From Leptolyngbya sp. NIES-2104 (GTDB lineage: Bacteria; Cyanobacteriota; Cyanobacteriia; Leptolyngbyales; Leptolyngbyaceae), in NCBI RefSeq assembly GCF_001485215.1, contig NZ_BBWW01000001.1, forward strand, positions 1,550,001 through 1,614,000: a DNA stretch of 64,000 bases. Direction: 5' to 3'. Positions 17,538 to 26,576 of this stretch are shown piece after piece. Within the stretch, counting starts at the first letter, position 1. Every line of letters begins with the position of its first letter. The position numbers were made by a program, and so were the translations under genes. Below the pieces are notes generated by a model that was not told the DNA's origin, searched no databases, and saw only the letters and a program-made list of their open reading frames with translations.

Positions 17538-18803
17538 CTATTCCGGATTCACAATCGTTCCCATAAATAGAATTTCACCCGTTTGATTGTCTCGAATCGC
17601 AGAGAAGAACGGTCGATCGACAATCATTCTGAATGGCTCCTCTGGAACTCGGATAGAAGTTGCCACAATCCCGATCGAAGTCACCGCTGCCGCTTCTGTT
17701 CCTTCTTCGTTCACCTCGACAAAAGTTTTGTGTTTGACTTGATCGATTTTGGTGGTTCCTTTGCTGAGTCCAGAAAAATCTGCGGCATCATCGAAAGCAA
17801 TCCCCATGCCAAGAGCAGAAAGCGCCTCTTTTAGCTCGACATCGTAATCCATCTTGAAGCGAGGCAGTTGAATCTGTCCTTCACGAGCGCTAAATTGCTT
17901 CATCCAAGTTTGCCAATTCTGAGCAGTTAAAGACTTTTGAAATGCTGCTAAATTTGACTTGGGCAGAAACACATACATGCTCAAACGTTCATCACCGTAA
18001 GGTAGACTAATCGCTTGAAATTGATTCGTTTCAAAATAGCGGTAGTTACCTTGCCGCTTCATTAAAGGAACTTGTTTTTTCGAGCCATTTACTAACGTGA
18101 ATGGACGAGTTTGTGTATTGCTTTTATCAAATTCATTTGTCCATTTCCCTTTGAAATAAATGGCATTCATGAGGAACATGACATCATTGGGATTAATCCG
18201 ATCGACAATTTTCGGAATTTTGCCGCGAGTACTTTCTTTCACCCAACTATTGATCTCATCCGCTGCCGCAGGTTGCTCAAAATCAAGCGATTTCACTTTG
18301 GCATCGTAGAATTTCGCATTACGATCGAGAAAACTCGGATTAAAATCGACACCTTGACGCGCCCAAAGCGAATTCGCGATCAACAATTGCACTTTCGGAT
18401 CAGCCTTCTCTAGCGCCGCTTTCAAATTGTGATGAGCTTGGTTAATTTCTTCGAGCGTCATGCCTTGAAATTCGAGTGCTTTCGCCATTGCAGTCTTGGT
18501 TTGACCATTTGCGCCGTTGTACGCCATTGAAAGCGCGATCGCCACACTCGAAGGCGAGACAAAAACGTTTTCTTTCCCGTCTTTCTTGAGAATTTCAGAA
18601 AACAATTTAAACCCGAATCTGGTATTGGCTTCCACAATTTTTGGATTCACAGGTTTGACTTCCCTCGCTTGGGTAATCTGACTATTTCTAATCTCTGATT
18701 TTGGGTTCTGTGAATGGGCTGAACCTGAACAAGAAATCGCGCCAACTGCGAGAAGAATTGCAAATAAGGCAATACTCGATCGCTTCCATTCAAATGTTTT
18801 CAT
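17538..18803 (-). CDS. serpin (serine protease inhibitor), secreted or lipid-anchored
   Basis: The 421-residue protein has an N-terminal signal segment ending AVGAISC, which could be a lipoprotein cleavage site. The serpin fold follows from about residue 60 (NVFVSPSSVAIALSMAYNGA is diagnostic). The hinge of the reactive loop, EEGTEAAAVTS, has the small residues needed for loop insertion, so an inhibitory serpin is expected. Counting from the hinge Gly puts the scissile bond near Thr-Ser in VATSIR; this is approximate. The ATG at 18803 has GAGGAG upstream. The gene lies just downstream of a subtilisin-family protease gene on the same strand, a possible target. Confidence 0.9.
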   Translation of the reverse strand: MKTFEWKRSSIALFAILLAVGAISCSGSAHSQNPKSEIRNSQITQAREVKPVNPKIVEANTRFGFKLFSEILKKDGKENVFVSPSSVAIALSMAYNGANGQTKTAMAKALEFQGMTLEEINQAHHNLKAALEKADPKVQLLIANSLWARQGVDFNPSFLDRNAKFYDAKVKSLDFEQPAAADEINSWVKESTRGKIPKIVDRINPNDVMFLMNAIYFKGKWTNEFDKSNTQTRPFTLVNGSKKQVPLMKRQGNYRYFETNQFQAISLPYGDERLSMYVFLPKSNLAAFQKSLTAQNWQTWMKQFSAREGQIQLPRFKMDYDVELKEALSALGMGIAFDDAADFSGLSKGTTKIDQVKHKTFVEVNEEGTEAAAVTSIGIVATSIRVPEEPFRMIVDRPFFSAIRDNQTGEILFMGTIVNPE

Positions 18804-18878
18804 ACTCCTCTCCAAGAAAGTTGGGAATTGATCCAAAAATTGACCAATTCCAACGCTTTTTTTGACCTCAATCGTGTA

Positions 18879-18921
18879 TCGATGAACACGCTATGTACTA
18901 ATACATTAATCAATTCATCGA
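18879..18921. other. inverted repeat between protease and serpin genes
   Basis: TCGATGAA at 18879-18886 pairs with TTCATCGA at 18914-18921, and an inner ATGTA/TACAT pair lies at 18893-18906. No T-run follows on the minus strand, so it is not a typical terminator. It could be an operator or an mRNA processing site in the 136-base gap. Confidence 0.4.
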
Positions 18922-18939
18922 TTGCGTATGAGGGCGTTA

Positions 18940-20538
18940 CTATTTTTGAGACGGAGCCGTCCACCAAGCTAACGCATAAGATTGTATCGGTGTATTCACT
19001 TGCTGACGGAAAACCACCCGAATCTTATAACGTCCGTTTGCGGGAATTGAACGGAAAATGTGCTGAACGCTATCAATGTCACTAACCGATGACCAGATAC
19101 TTTTGCGAATGTCTGTATCCTCAGCCCGCATCAGGTAGATGTCTAATTTGTTGAGTCCGCGATCGCGAAACGTTTCCCCCGCATCAAAATTTCCGTTCCG
19201 ATTGCGATCGTTCAATTCCACCAATCGATCCCAAGTCAAAGTCGCGGAAACATAGCTACCTTGAAGTAGGGGTCGATCGATGATGTAGTCCTGAAACGTC
19301 TTCGTGCCAATCTTGTCATAGTTCCATCCGATCGCTGGAACCGCTTTACCGGGCTTCCTTTGTCCAGCACTAAACTGCTGATACGCTCGAAACGCATTGA
19401 GTTGTCCCGCGCCCATTTGAATGTTTAACGGAATCTTGCGATCTTTGTACGCATCAGAATCAATCCAGGTTTTATTATCTTTCTCGAAGATCGTGCGCGT
19501 CATGCCTAATAATCGACCATCGCCTTTATCTTGAAGTTTGTCAGCCGAATTCATCAGCACCGCTTTCATCACTTCATGTCTGCGGGCATCGGTTGTCCAA
19601 GGCAGTTTGCAGCCCCCTTTACAACTGGTGCGGAGTTGTTGATCGCCAAATTCCTGCAACAATGCCACCGTTGCCGTCACATGTGGAGCGGCAAAACTCG
19701 ACCCGATCGAAGTCGTTTGCTCGCCTTTGAGATTTGCCACATTGATTTTGCTGCCGGGAGCCGTCAGAGATAGCGATCGACGATTGCCTAAACTCGTTTC
19801 AATTCCATCATTACGCTTCAAAATTCGCGGGAACGTATCGCCGATATTCGCAAAATCAATCTTTGAGTATTCCTCTCCAACTCGGCGCGTGAATGAAATC
19901 ACCATGCCGTTATAGTTATCGGTCGGGATGGGAATGCCGCCTTTGCCCTGATTGCCCGCAATCATAAACAGCGAATTATATCGAATCGATAGCCAGTCGA
20001 TACATTGAGTCAGCAACGCATTTCCATCTAATCGAGCATTCGGGCGCGGATCTTGCTGCAACGACTCGCCAAAACTGAAATTAATCGCCCGCACATCGCC
20101 GCCATTCTGCACTGCAATCTGCTGAGACGCGAGACATTCTTCCGCCTGTCCACTGCGTTGAGGAGTCGCGGCTGCCGAAGAATACAATCGAGCATCCGGA
20201 GCCACTCCCCGCACTGCTTTACTATCGCCAATCATCACGCTCGCAACCTGAGCCGCATGAGTATCTAAATTCGTATTTGTTTTAGCAGGTTGATTGCGAA
20301 AAAACACTCGCGTCAAGGCAATTACTTGATTTGTATTCGCGGCTTTATCGATGCCAAATTGGGGCGGTCGTCCGATTTCGACTTGACCGATCGCAATTTT
20401 TTTCCCAGTAAGATTGTACGGAGCTTGTTGAAGTCGCAGCGCATCAATCCCTTCTTTCCCGATCGACGATTCCGCCACGGGCATCGCTTGTGCAGTCACG
20501 CTCACCAACACGCCACCCAATCCAACCATCCACTTCAT
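18940..20538 (-). CDS. S8 (subtilisin) family serine peptidase, secreted
   Basis: The 532-residue protein has a signal peptide (MKWMVGLGGVLVSVTAQA). The catalytic His lies in DTHAAQVASVM (His94), the oxyanion Asn in IAGNQGKGG and the nucleophile in GSSFAAPHVTA. At the position of the usual catalytic Asp the sequence is IGQVEIGRP, with Glu54 instead; related cyanobacterial S8 proteins share this look. A C-terminal domain of about 150 residues follows, possibly a jelly-roll. The ATG at 20538 starts the signal peptide; the GTG at 20547 is rejected. The serpin gene lies 136 bases downstream. Confidence 0.87.
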   Translation of the reverse strand: MKWMVGLGGVLVSVTAQAMPVAESSIGKEGIDALRLQQAPYNLTGKKIAIGQVEIGRPPQFGIDKAANTNQVIALTRVFFRNQPAKTNTNLDTHAAQVASVMIGDSKAVRGVAPDARLYSSAAATPQRSGQAEECLASQQIAVQNGGDVRAINFSFGESLQQDPRPNARLDGNALLTQCIDWLSIRYNSLFMIAGNQGKGGIPIPTDNYNGMVISFTRRVGEEYSKIDFANIGDTFPRILKRNDGIETSLGNRRSLSLTAPGSKINVANLKGEQTTSIGSSFAAPHVTATVALLQEFGDQQLRTSCKGGCKLPWTTDARRHEVMKAVLMNSADKLQDKGDGRLLGMTRTIFEKDNKTWIDSDAYKDRKIPLNIQMGAGQLNAFRAYQQFSAGQRKPGKAVPAIGWNYDKIGTKTFQDYIIDRPLLQGSYVSATLTWDRLVELNDRNRNGNFDAGETFRDRGLNKLDIYLMRAEDTDIRKSIWSSVSDIDSVQHIFRSIPANGRYKIRVVFRQQVNTPIQSYALAWWTAPSQK

Positions 20539-20663
20539 TTGCCGCACCTTTGAGTATAAATTCCTAAAATTTATGCAAACCCTGACCTAAATCTGAGAGA
20601 AATCCTTCACACTTTGTTAAACTGATTACAAATTCTCATGCTTTCCAAGGGGAACTAACCGTC

Positions 20664-21359
20664 ATGTCCAATAAACCGATCGTCATTGCACCTTCGATTC
20701 TTTCTGCTGATTTTAGTCGGTTAGGCGACGAAATTCGCGCCGTTGATGCTGCCGGAGCTGATTGGATTCACGTCGATGTGATGGATGGTCGGTTTGTTCC
20801 GAACATTACGATCGGTCCCTTGATCGTGGAAGCGATTCGCCCTGTGACCCAGAAGCCGCTCGATGTTCACTTGATGATTGTAGAGCCTGAAAAGTACGTC
20901 GGTGATTTTGCCAAAGCAGGAGCCGATCACATCTACGTTCACGCAGAACACAATGCGTCACCCCACTTGCACCGGACTTTAGGACAAATCAAAGAGTACG
21001 GCAAAAAAGCGGGTGTTGTGCTCAATCCGGGTACCCCCTTGGAACTGATCGATTACGTTTTGGAACTGTGCGATCTTGTCTTGATTATGAGCGTCAACCC
21101 TGGATTTGGTGGACAAAGCTTTATTCCGGGTGTGCTGCCGAAAATTCGTAAACTGCGTCAAATGTGCGATGAGCGTGGACTTGATCCGTGGATCGAAGTC
21201 GATGGTGGCTTGAAAGCGAATAACACCTGGCAAGTGATCGAAGCGGGCGCAAATGCGATCGTGGCGGGTTCAGCGGTGTTCAATGCGCCGGATTATGCAA
21301 CCGCGATCGAGGGAATTCGCAACAGCAAGCGCCCAACTCCAGAATTGGCAACAGTTTAA
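20664..21359 (+). CDS. rpe: ribulose-phosphate 3-epimerase
   Basis: Rpe interconverts ribulose-5-phosphate and xylulose-5-phosphate in the Calvin cycle and pentose phosphate pathway. The 231-residue TIM barrel shows APSILSADF at the start, [12 protein letters not shown] with metal-binding His and Asp, [19 protein letters not shown] and VDGGL with the second Asp. The phosphate-binding [13 protein letters not shown] is intact. The ATG at 20664 has an AAGGGG site upstream. A strong terminator follows at 21398. Confidence 0.97.
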   Translation: MSNKPIVIAPSILSADFSRLGDEIRAVDAAGADWIHVDVMDGRFVPNITIGPLIVEAIRPVTQKPLDVHLMIVEPEKYVGDFAKAGADHIYVHAEHNASPHLHRTLGQIKEYGKKAGVVLNPGTPLELIDYVLELCDLVLIMSVNPGFGGQSFIPGVLPKIRKLRQMCDERGLDPWIEVDGGLKANNTWQVIEAGANAIVAGSAVFNAPDYATAIEGIRNSKRPTPELATV

Positions 21360-21397
21360 TCAATTTCGCGAACTCGGATTAACCAAAATCACAAAAG

Positions 21398-21433
21398 CGG
21401 CGATCGCAGTTCAACGATCGCCGTTATTTTTTA
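21398..21433 (+). terminator. rho-independent terminator of rpe
   Basis: A 9-bp perfect stem CGGCGATCG/CGATCGCCG with an 8-base loop is followed by TTATTTTTT. The stem incorporates a HIP1-type GCGATCGC. Confidence 0.85.
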
Positions 21434-21474
21434 AGCTCAGTTCAATGATTTTTTGCTTCGTTGCTGATTATTTC

Positions 21475-21512
21475 GCCCCCTAAATCCCCCAATTTTGGGG
21501 GATTTAGGGGGC
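21475..21512. repeat. 38-bp perfect palindrome
   Basis: GCCCCCTAAATCCCCCAA (18 bases) is followed by TT and its exact reverse complement. This belongs to a C/G-run palindrome type that I recall as common between cyanobacterial genes. It lies between the convergent rpe and response-regulator genes and may block transcription from either side. Confidence 0.85.
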
Positions 21513-21560
21513 AGAAGCCGCAAACAACGCAGCGAGAAGACCCATCAAATTCATGTTGCT

Positions 21561-22286
21561 TTAAACCATTTCCTCATTCATCAATCGCACTAGATTACAG
21601 TCCCGCAGCAGTTCCGCGCTCTCTGGTATCAAATAGTCCCGCAACTTGTAGACCTCTTGCAGCACCGTCAATTCACGGCTGTATTCTCGTTGGACCGTTG
21701 CGATCGTTGATTCGTGCCCGATCCGCTCCAATTTCAACAAATGCAGCGCCATATTGATGTTAGAAAGCGGATTACGAAGCTCTTGATAGAAATGATTCAG
21801 CAAGCCGTCGCGGGTTCCAGAAATCGGTGGCGCATCGGTTTGAGAGACATCCGCACTGGTTTCGACTTTTCCCGCCTTGGCAGACCCCACTTTTTGGGCT
21901 AACCGTTCCGCTAACGCCTCGTACTTTGCTAATCGACCCGATACAGCTCCCAATAAATCAGTCGCGGTGCAAGGCTTGGTCAAATAATCATCAGCACCCA
22001 GTTCCATTCCTTGTCGCTGGTCGGCTTTGGTGCCGCTCGCAGTGAGGAAGATAAACGGAATTCCAGCCGTTTCCGGCGATTTGCGGAGTTGAGCGAGAAC
22101 GGAAAAGCCATCGAGATCCGGCATTCTTACATCACACAGAATTAAATCTGGATGATGCTCCTGCGCTAATCGCACCCCAACGTCACCGTTTTCGCCACCA
22201 ATGCCATGAAAGCCTTCTGCTTCTAGTAAATCCAAGATCGACTCTCGAACCGGTTGTTCATCTTCAATTACGAGAATTGTTTTCAT
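21561..22286 (-). CDS. response regulator with degenerate histidine-kinase dimerization domain
   Basis: The 241-residue protein has a receiver domain (about 1-120) with the acidic pocket EDE, the phospho-acceptor Asp in LILCDVRMPD, the Thr in FLTAS and the Lys in LTKPC. The second part (about 160-230) resembles a HisKA dimerization helix pair, but the H-box reads FYQELRNPLSNI, with Gln where the phosphorylated His should be, and no ATPase domain follows. It may dock to a kinase or act as an adaptor (inference). It overlaps the upstream hybrid kinase gene by 23 bases, implying coupled translation. Confidence 0.85.
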   Translation of the reverse strand: MKTILVIEDEQPVRESILDLLEAEGFHGIGGENGDVGVRLAQEHHPDLILCDVRMPDLDGFSVLAQLRKSPETAGIPFIFLTASGTKADQRQGMELGADDYLTKPCTATDLLGAVSGRLAKYEALAERLAQKVGSAKAGKVETSADVSQTDAPPISGTRDGLLNHFYQELRNPLSNINMALHLLKLERIGHESTIATVQREYSRELTVLQEVYKLRDYLIPESAELLRDCNLVRLMNEEMV

Positions 22287-23406
22287 CGGTGAACTGCCTG
22301 TTTAACGGTAACGTGACAGTGAATAGAGTGCCCTGGTTTTCTTCACTTTCCACACTGATCGATCCCCCATGTAAATCGACGCACTGTTTCACGATCGATA
22401 ATCCTAATCCCGTTCCCGGAATCGCTTTGACATTACTCGCTCGATGAAACGATTGAAATAAGTTAGCTTGTTCTAATTTTGGAATACCAATTCCATGATC
22501 TTGAATCCGAAAGATCGCAGTTCGATCGCTTAGATTCAACTTGAATTCGATCGGATCAGCGTTGAGGGAATATTTCACAGCATTCGAGAGGAGATTTGTC
22601 AAAATGTGACGGAGTAGACGTTCATCGAGAAGCGGGAGTGAAGGACGATTGTTTTCAGATGTTTGGCGGAATGAAAAATTGATTTGGATTTTTCGTCGAT
22701 CACTTAAGTGAAATTCATCGACCAGTTCTTTGCAAAATCGAATTACGTCGATCGGTTGAGGAGTAAATTGCAGCTTTCCTGCCTCAGTTTCTCCAACTGT
22801 TAAAACATCCGATAGAAGCTCATTCATTCGTTTGACTGAGCCTTGAATCCGTTCGAGATAAATTTCTTTCTTTTGGTCTGAGATTTGATTGCCGTATCGT
22901 TGAAGTAGCTCGGTTGAAAATAGAATTGTGTTTAAAGGATTGCGAAATTCATGAGAAACAACCGAGACAAAACGGGATTTTAATTCGTTGATTTCTTTCT
23001 CTTTTTGCAGCGCAGTTTGAATTAAAGATTCTGCTTTGTGGCGAGATAAAGCAATCTCGATCATTGTGATTAGTTCTCGGTCTTCAAATGGCTTTAAAAT
23101 ATAGCCAAATGGCTGAACTTTTTTCGCACGTGCTAAGGTATTTTCGTCTGCATGAGCCGTGAGAAAAATCACGGGGAGTTGCCAAGTTTGACGAATTTGT
23201 TCAGCCGTTTCAACGCCATCCATCGCACCGTGCAATCGAATATCCATTAGGACTAAATCGGGTTGCAGTACGGCAGTATCGTTTAGGGCTTCCTCAGCGG
23301 AAGTTGCGATCGACACAACCTGATATCCTGCATTTTGTAGACTCGTTTGGATATCCAACGCGATAATACTTTCGTCTTCAACAACGAGCACCCTAGCAGT
23401 AGACAT
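22264..23406 (-). CDS. response-regulator/histidine-kinase hybrid
   Basis: The 380-residue protein has an N-terminal receiver (about 1-120, Asp in LVLMDIRLHG, Lys in YILKPF). A HisKA domain (about 140-205) has the H-box VSHEFRNPL. The HATPase domain (about 250-370) has N-box LLSNAVKYS and G-boxes DHGIGIP and GTGLGLSIVKQ. It would take phosphate from an upstream kinase on its receiver and adjust its own kinase activity. It starts five bases after the multi-PAS kinase gene and overlaps the next regulator gene. Confidence 0.93.
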   Translation of the reverse strand: MSTARVLVVEDESIIALDIQTSLQNAGYQVVSIATSAEEALNDTAVLQPDLVLMDIRLHGAMDGVETAEQIRQTWQLPVIFLTAHADENTLARAKKVQPFGYILKPFEDRELITMIEIALSRHKAESLIQTALQKEKEINELKSRFVSVVSHEFRNPLNTILFSTELLQRYGNQISDQKKEIYLERIQGSVKRMNELLSDVLTVGETEAGKLQFTPQPIDVIRFCKELVDEFHLSDRRKIQINFSFRQTSENNRPSLPLLDERLLRHILTNLLSNAVKYSLNADPIEFKLNLSDRTAIFRIQDHGIGIPKLEQANLFQSFHRASNVKAIPGTGLGLSIVKQCVDLHGGSISVESEENQGTLFTVTLPLNRQFTDENNSRN

Positions 23407-23411
23407 AGCAA

Positions 23412-26354
23412 TTAAACCCTGATCTTTTGTTCGCAGAACGTGATTGTAAAGCGGACTCCTGACTCACGACAGAGGTCTATCTCCCCTCGCAGTTGTCGAA
23501 TGAGAGTACAAACGAGCTGTAATCCGAGTGATTTCGTATGACGAAAATCGAGATCTGCGGGAAATCCACGACCGTCATCTCCCACAATCAATTGATAGTG
23601 GACAAGTTCTGATGCAGGCTCTTCTTGAGCATGAAGCTCAATGAAAATCGAACCTGTTTCACCGGGGGGAAACGCATATTTCAAAGAGTTAGAGACGAGT
23701 TCGTTGATAATCAATCCACAGGGAATTGCAGCATCAATACTCAATCTCACTTCTTGAACATTCAGGTGAAGTTGAATTGCACGAGAATTGGCGGAGTAGG
23801 AGCGGAATAAAGCAGTCGCTAAGCTATGAATATACTCCGAAAAATGAGTTTTTGCGAGGTCTTCGGATTGATATAGCTTTTCATGAATTAAAGCCATCGC
23901 ACTCACACGATTTTGGCTTTCCTTAAATACTTCGATAATGCGTTTATCTTGAATATAGCCTGCTTGTAATTTGAGCAAACTAGAAACAACTTGCAGATTG
24001 TTTTTGACACGGTGATGAATTTCTTTTAACATCACTTCTTTTTCTTGAAGTGAAGCGCGAATTTGATCTTCTGCCCACTTACGATCGCTAATGTCCATCA
24101 CCGATCCAATCACCTCGATCGATTGGTCATTCAGTAGTTTCATCGTGTCGCGCAACCAGCGATAGGTGCCATCTCGATGTAAAAATCGGTACTCGCAAGT
24201 AACTTCTCCAACTTCGGGTAATTGGTCGAGATTTTTCAGCACGATCGATAAATCTTCTGGGTGAATGTGATCGATCCAAAAATGCGGATCTTTGAGATAT
24301 TGCCAGATTTCATAACCGAGTTGCTGCGTGATATTTTCACTGACAAATGTGCAAGCCCGATTTCGATTCGGCTGACACGTGTAAATCACAGAAGGACTCG
24401 AAGACAGTAAATATTTCAATCGGGCTTGAGTCGCAATTAGCGCTTTTTCCGACCACTTACGATCAGTAATATCGCGTTGTAAAGCGACAAAATGCGTAAG
24501 ATTTCCGCTTGAATCCGCGATCGGAACCACGTTTAAATCGACCCAATATTCAGACCCATCTTTGCGGTAATTCACCAGTTCAACTTGAATCGGTCGTTCT
24601 TCATTCATCGCAGCCCGAACTTTAGAAAGCAGCGATCGATCTGTTTTTTCCCCTTGTAAGATTCGGGGCGTTTTGCCGATTGCTTCTTCGGCTGTATATC
24701 CCGACATTTGAGCAAACGCCGCATTGACGTAACTAATAGTCGGATTTTCGAGATTCGCATCGGTAATAATTACGCCATCGTTTCCATTCACCACAACCGA
24801 TTCAAATAATTTGAGGCGTTCTTCGGCTTTGTGTCGTTCTTCTTGTGCTCGGACTTTTTGCAGCACGATCGACAAATAATCTGCCAATTCTTGAATCGTT
24901 TCGACCTCGCAGGTTGCCCAACGTTTCGGATAGGGAGCATTCAGCGCCAGAATGCCGATTTGATCGGCGGAATGTTGAACCGTTACCATTGCGATCGCAC
25001 GAGTTCGACGGCGCAACATATCCCCGACCATTGGCGCGAATGCAGGCTCTTGCAGCACATCTTCAACGATTACAGGTTGTTTTTTCTGAATAATCTCGAA
25101 GTATTGAGGAGTCAGATAAAGCCCTTCTACAACCCCTTGCATCGCAGGCATATCCGCAGGTTGAACCGAGTAAATTGTGTTGAAATGACGATTGTCGATC
25201 ACGCCATAGAGTACGCGAACGTCTTTAAATCGGGCGGCAGTTTGATCGATCGTTAATTGGATCAGTTCATTCACCGATAATCCGGCTGTTACCCCTTGTG
25301 AAATTTGATTGAGGATTTGCAGACAGCTTTGTTTATCCCGCAGACTTTGTTCGATCGCTCTTCGTTGGGCGACTTCTTTCTGTAATTTTGCATTGGCGGC
25401 TTTTAGCTCGACCGTTCTCAGTTCGACTCGAATCGCTAAATCTTGCTTGGTTTCCTGGAGTTCAATTTCGGCTTGACGCTGAGCGGTCACATCCGTTGCC
25501 ACTCCGATCATGCCGATAATGTCACCGTCTGAGTTGCGGATCGCAGTCGCCCGATTGTCGTAAAAAACGCCCCGAAATTCGAGAACTGATCGATGTTCTT
25601 CCCCTTGAAGTACTCGCTCAATATCCCGAATGATTCTGGGATAGTCTTGATAGAACTCGTACACAGATTTTCCAACGAGCGCACCTGCTTTTAGTCCGAG
25701 TGTTTCCAGTCCCTTCCCTTCAGACAGGGTGTAAATTCCGTTTTGGTCGATCGCGTAAAGAATCGTAGGTGTGTTCGTGACAACCGTGCGTAATAGCTTT
25801 TCACTTGCCGAAAGATTTTTCTGGGCGCGAGCTTGTTCGGTGATATCGCGAATACTAATCACCCGACCGCTGATTTCACCATTGAGCCGCAAGGGTTTAG
25901 AAAATCGTTCTAGAATCCGCCCATCTCTAAGCTGAAAGACATCGTGACCCTCGATCGTAGGCTGTTCGTTTTCGCGTTGAACCTGTTGTTTTAGCTGCTC
26001 AGGGTCATTCAGCATCTGAACGGTTCGAGCCATCAAAGTCGAATCCGTGGTTGGGGTCGAGTCCTCTACATTCCACCGCTGACGGAATTCTTGATTGATG
26101 CAGAGAATTTTGCCTTGAGGATCGATCGCTAAAATTCCATCGACAGCGGCTTCGATCGTCATTTGTAAAAGCTGTTGATTTTTTTCGGCTTGTTGTCGCG
26201 CCGTTCGTTCTTGTTGAAGTTCTTGTTGCAGGGCGGCGATCGTTGCCTGTAGTTCCGAAAAGGCAGCTTGGGACGCTTCGGTAAAGTCAGCATCACACTG
26301 ACTCAAAAGCGTTTGGAGTTGAACTAAACTAGGCGGCGCGTCTATCTGTTGCAT
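23412..26354 (-). CDS. multi-PAS/GAF sensor histidine kinase (HisKA_2 type)
   Basis: The 980-residue kinase has no membrane segment. In order: an N-terminal coiled coil (about 15-70), two PAS domains (about 65-170 and 185-300), a coiled coil, a GAF domain (about 345-495), two PAS domains with PAC motifs (about 515-635 and 645-765), a HisKA_2 domain with EIHHRVKNNLQVVSSLL, and an HATPase domain with NELVSNSLKYAF. The GAF domain shows no obvious bilin-binding Cys motif, so its ligand is unknown. It leads a three-gene signalling unit and is divergent from glcE. The ATG at 26354 is clear. Confidence 0.92.
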   Translation of the reverse strand: MQQIDAPPSLVQLQTLLSQCDADFTEASQAAFSELQATIAALQQELQQERTARQQAEKNQQLLQMTIEAAVDGILAIDPQGKILCINQEFRQRWNVEDSTPTTDSTLMARTVQMLNDPEQLKQQVQRENEQPTIEGHDVFQLRDGRILERFSKPLRLNGEISGRVISIRDITEQARAQKNLSASEKLLRTVVTNTPTILYAIDQNGIYTLSEGKGLETLGLKAGALVGKSVYEFYQDYPRIIRDIERVLQGEEHRSVLEFRGVFYDNRATAIRNSDGDIIGMIGVATDVTAQRQAEIELQETKQDLAIRVELRTVELKAANAKLQKEVAQRRAIEQSLRDKQSCLQILNQISQGVTAGLSVNELIQLTIDQTAARFKDVRVLYGVIDNRHFNTIYSVQPADMPAMQGVVEGLYLTPQYFEIIQKKQPVIVEDVLQEPAFAPMVGDMLRRRTRAIAMVTVQHSADQIGILALNAPYPKRWATCEVETIQELADYLSIVLQKVRAQEERHKAEERLKLFESVVVNGNDGVIITDANLENPTISYVNAAFAQMSGYTAEEAIGKTPRILQGEKTDRSLLSKVRAAMNEERPIQVELVNYRKDGSEYWVDLNVVPIADSSGNLTHFVALQRDITDRKWSEKALIATQARLKYLLSSSPSVIYTCQPNRNRACTFVSENITQQLGYEIWQYLKDPHFWIDHIHPEDLSIVLKNLDQLPEVGEVTCEYRFLHRDGTYRWLRDTMKLLNDQSIEVIGSVMDISDRKWAEDQIRASLQEKEVMLKEIHHRVKNNLQVVSSLLKLQAGYIQDKRIIEVFKESQNRVSAMALIHEKLYQSEDLAKTHFSEYIHSLATALFRSYSANSRAIQLHLNVQEVRLSIDAAIPCGLIINELVSNSLKYAFPPGETGSIFIELHAQEEPASELVHYQLIVGDDGRGFPADLDFRHTKSLGLQLVCTLIRQLRGEIDLCRESGVRFTITFCEQKIRV

Positions 26355-26576
26355 CGATCGTCGCTATAAGTAAAAAAGAGGAAACATGAGAATCGAGAGA
26401 AGGCAGATTGACAGATCCGTGACGCTTCTATCAATCCTCACGATTACCTTTCGCCTTGAACATAAGCGCATTATTCCCTAGATAATAGGATCTGAATCGA
26501 AATCTTTTCATCAATCTCTCATTATTTCTATCTACGCAATTTTCCAATTTCTGTGTCGTCTGCCTTATATTTACGG

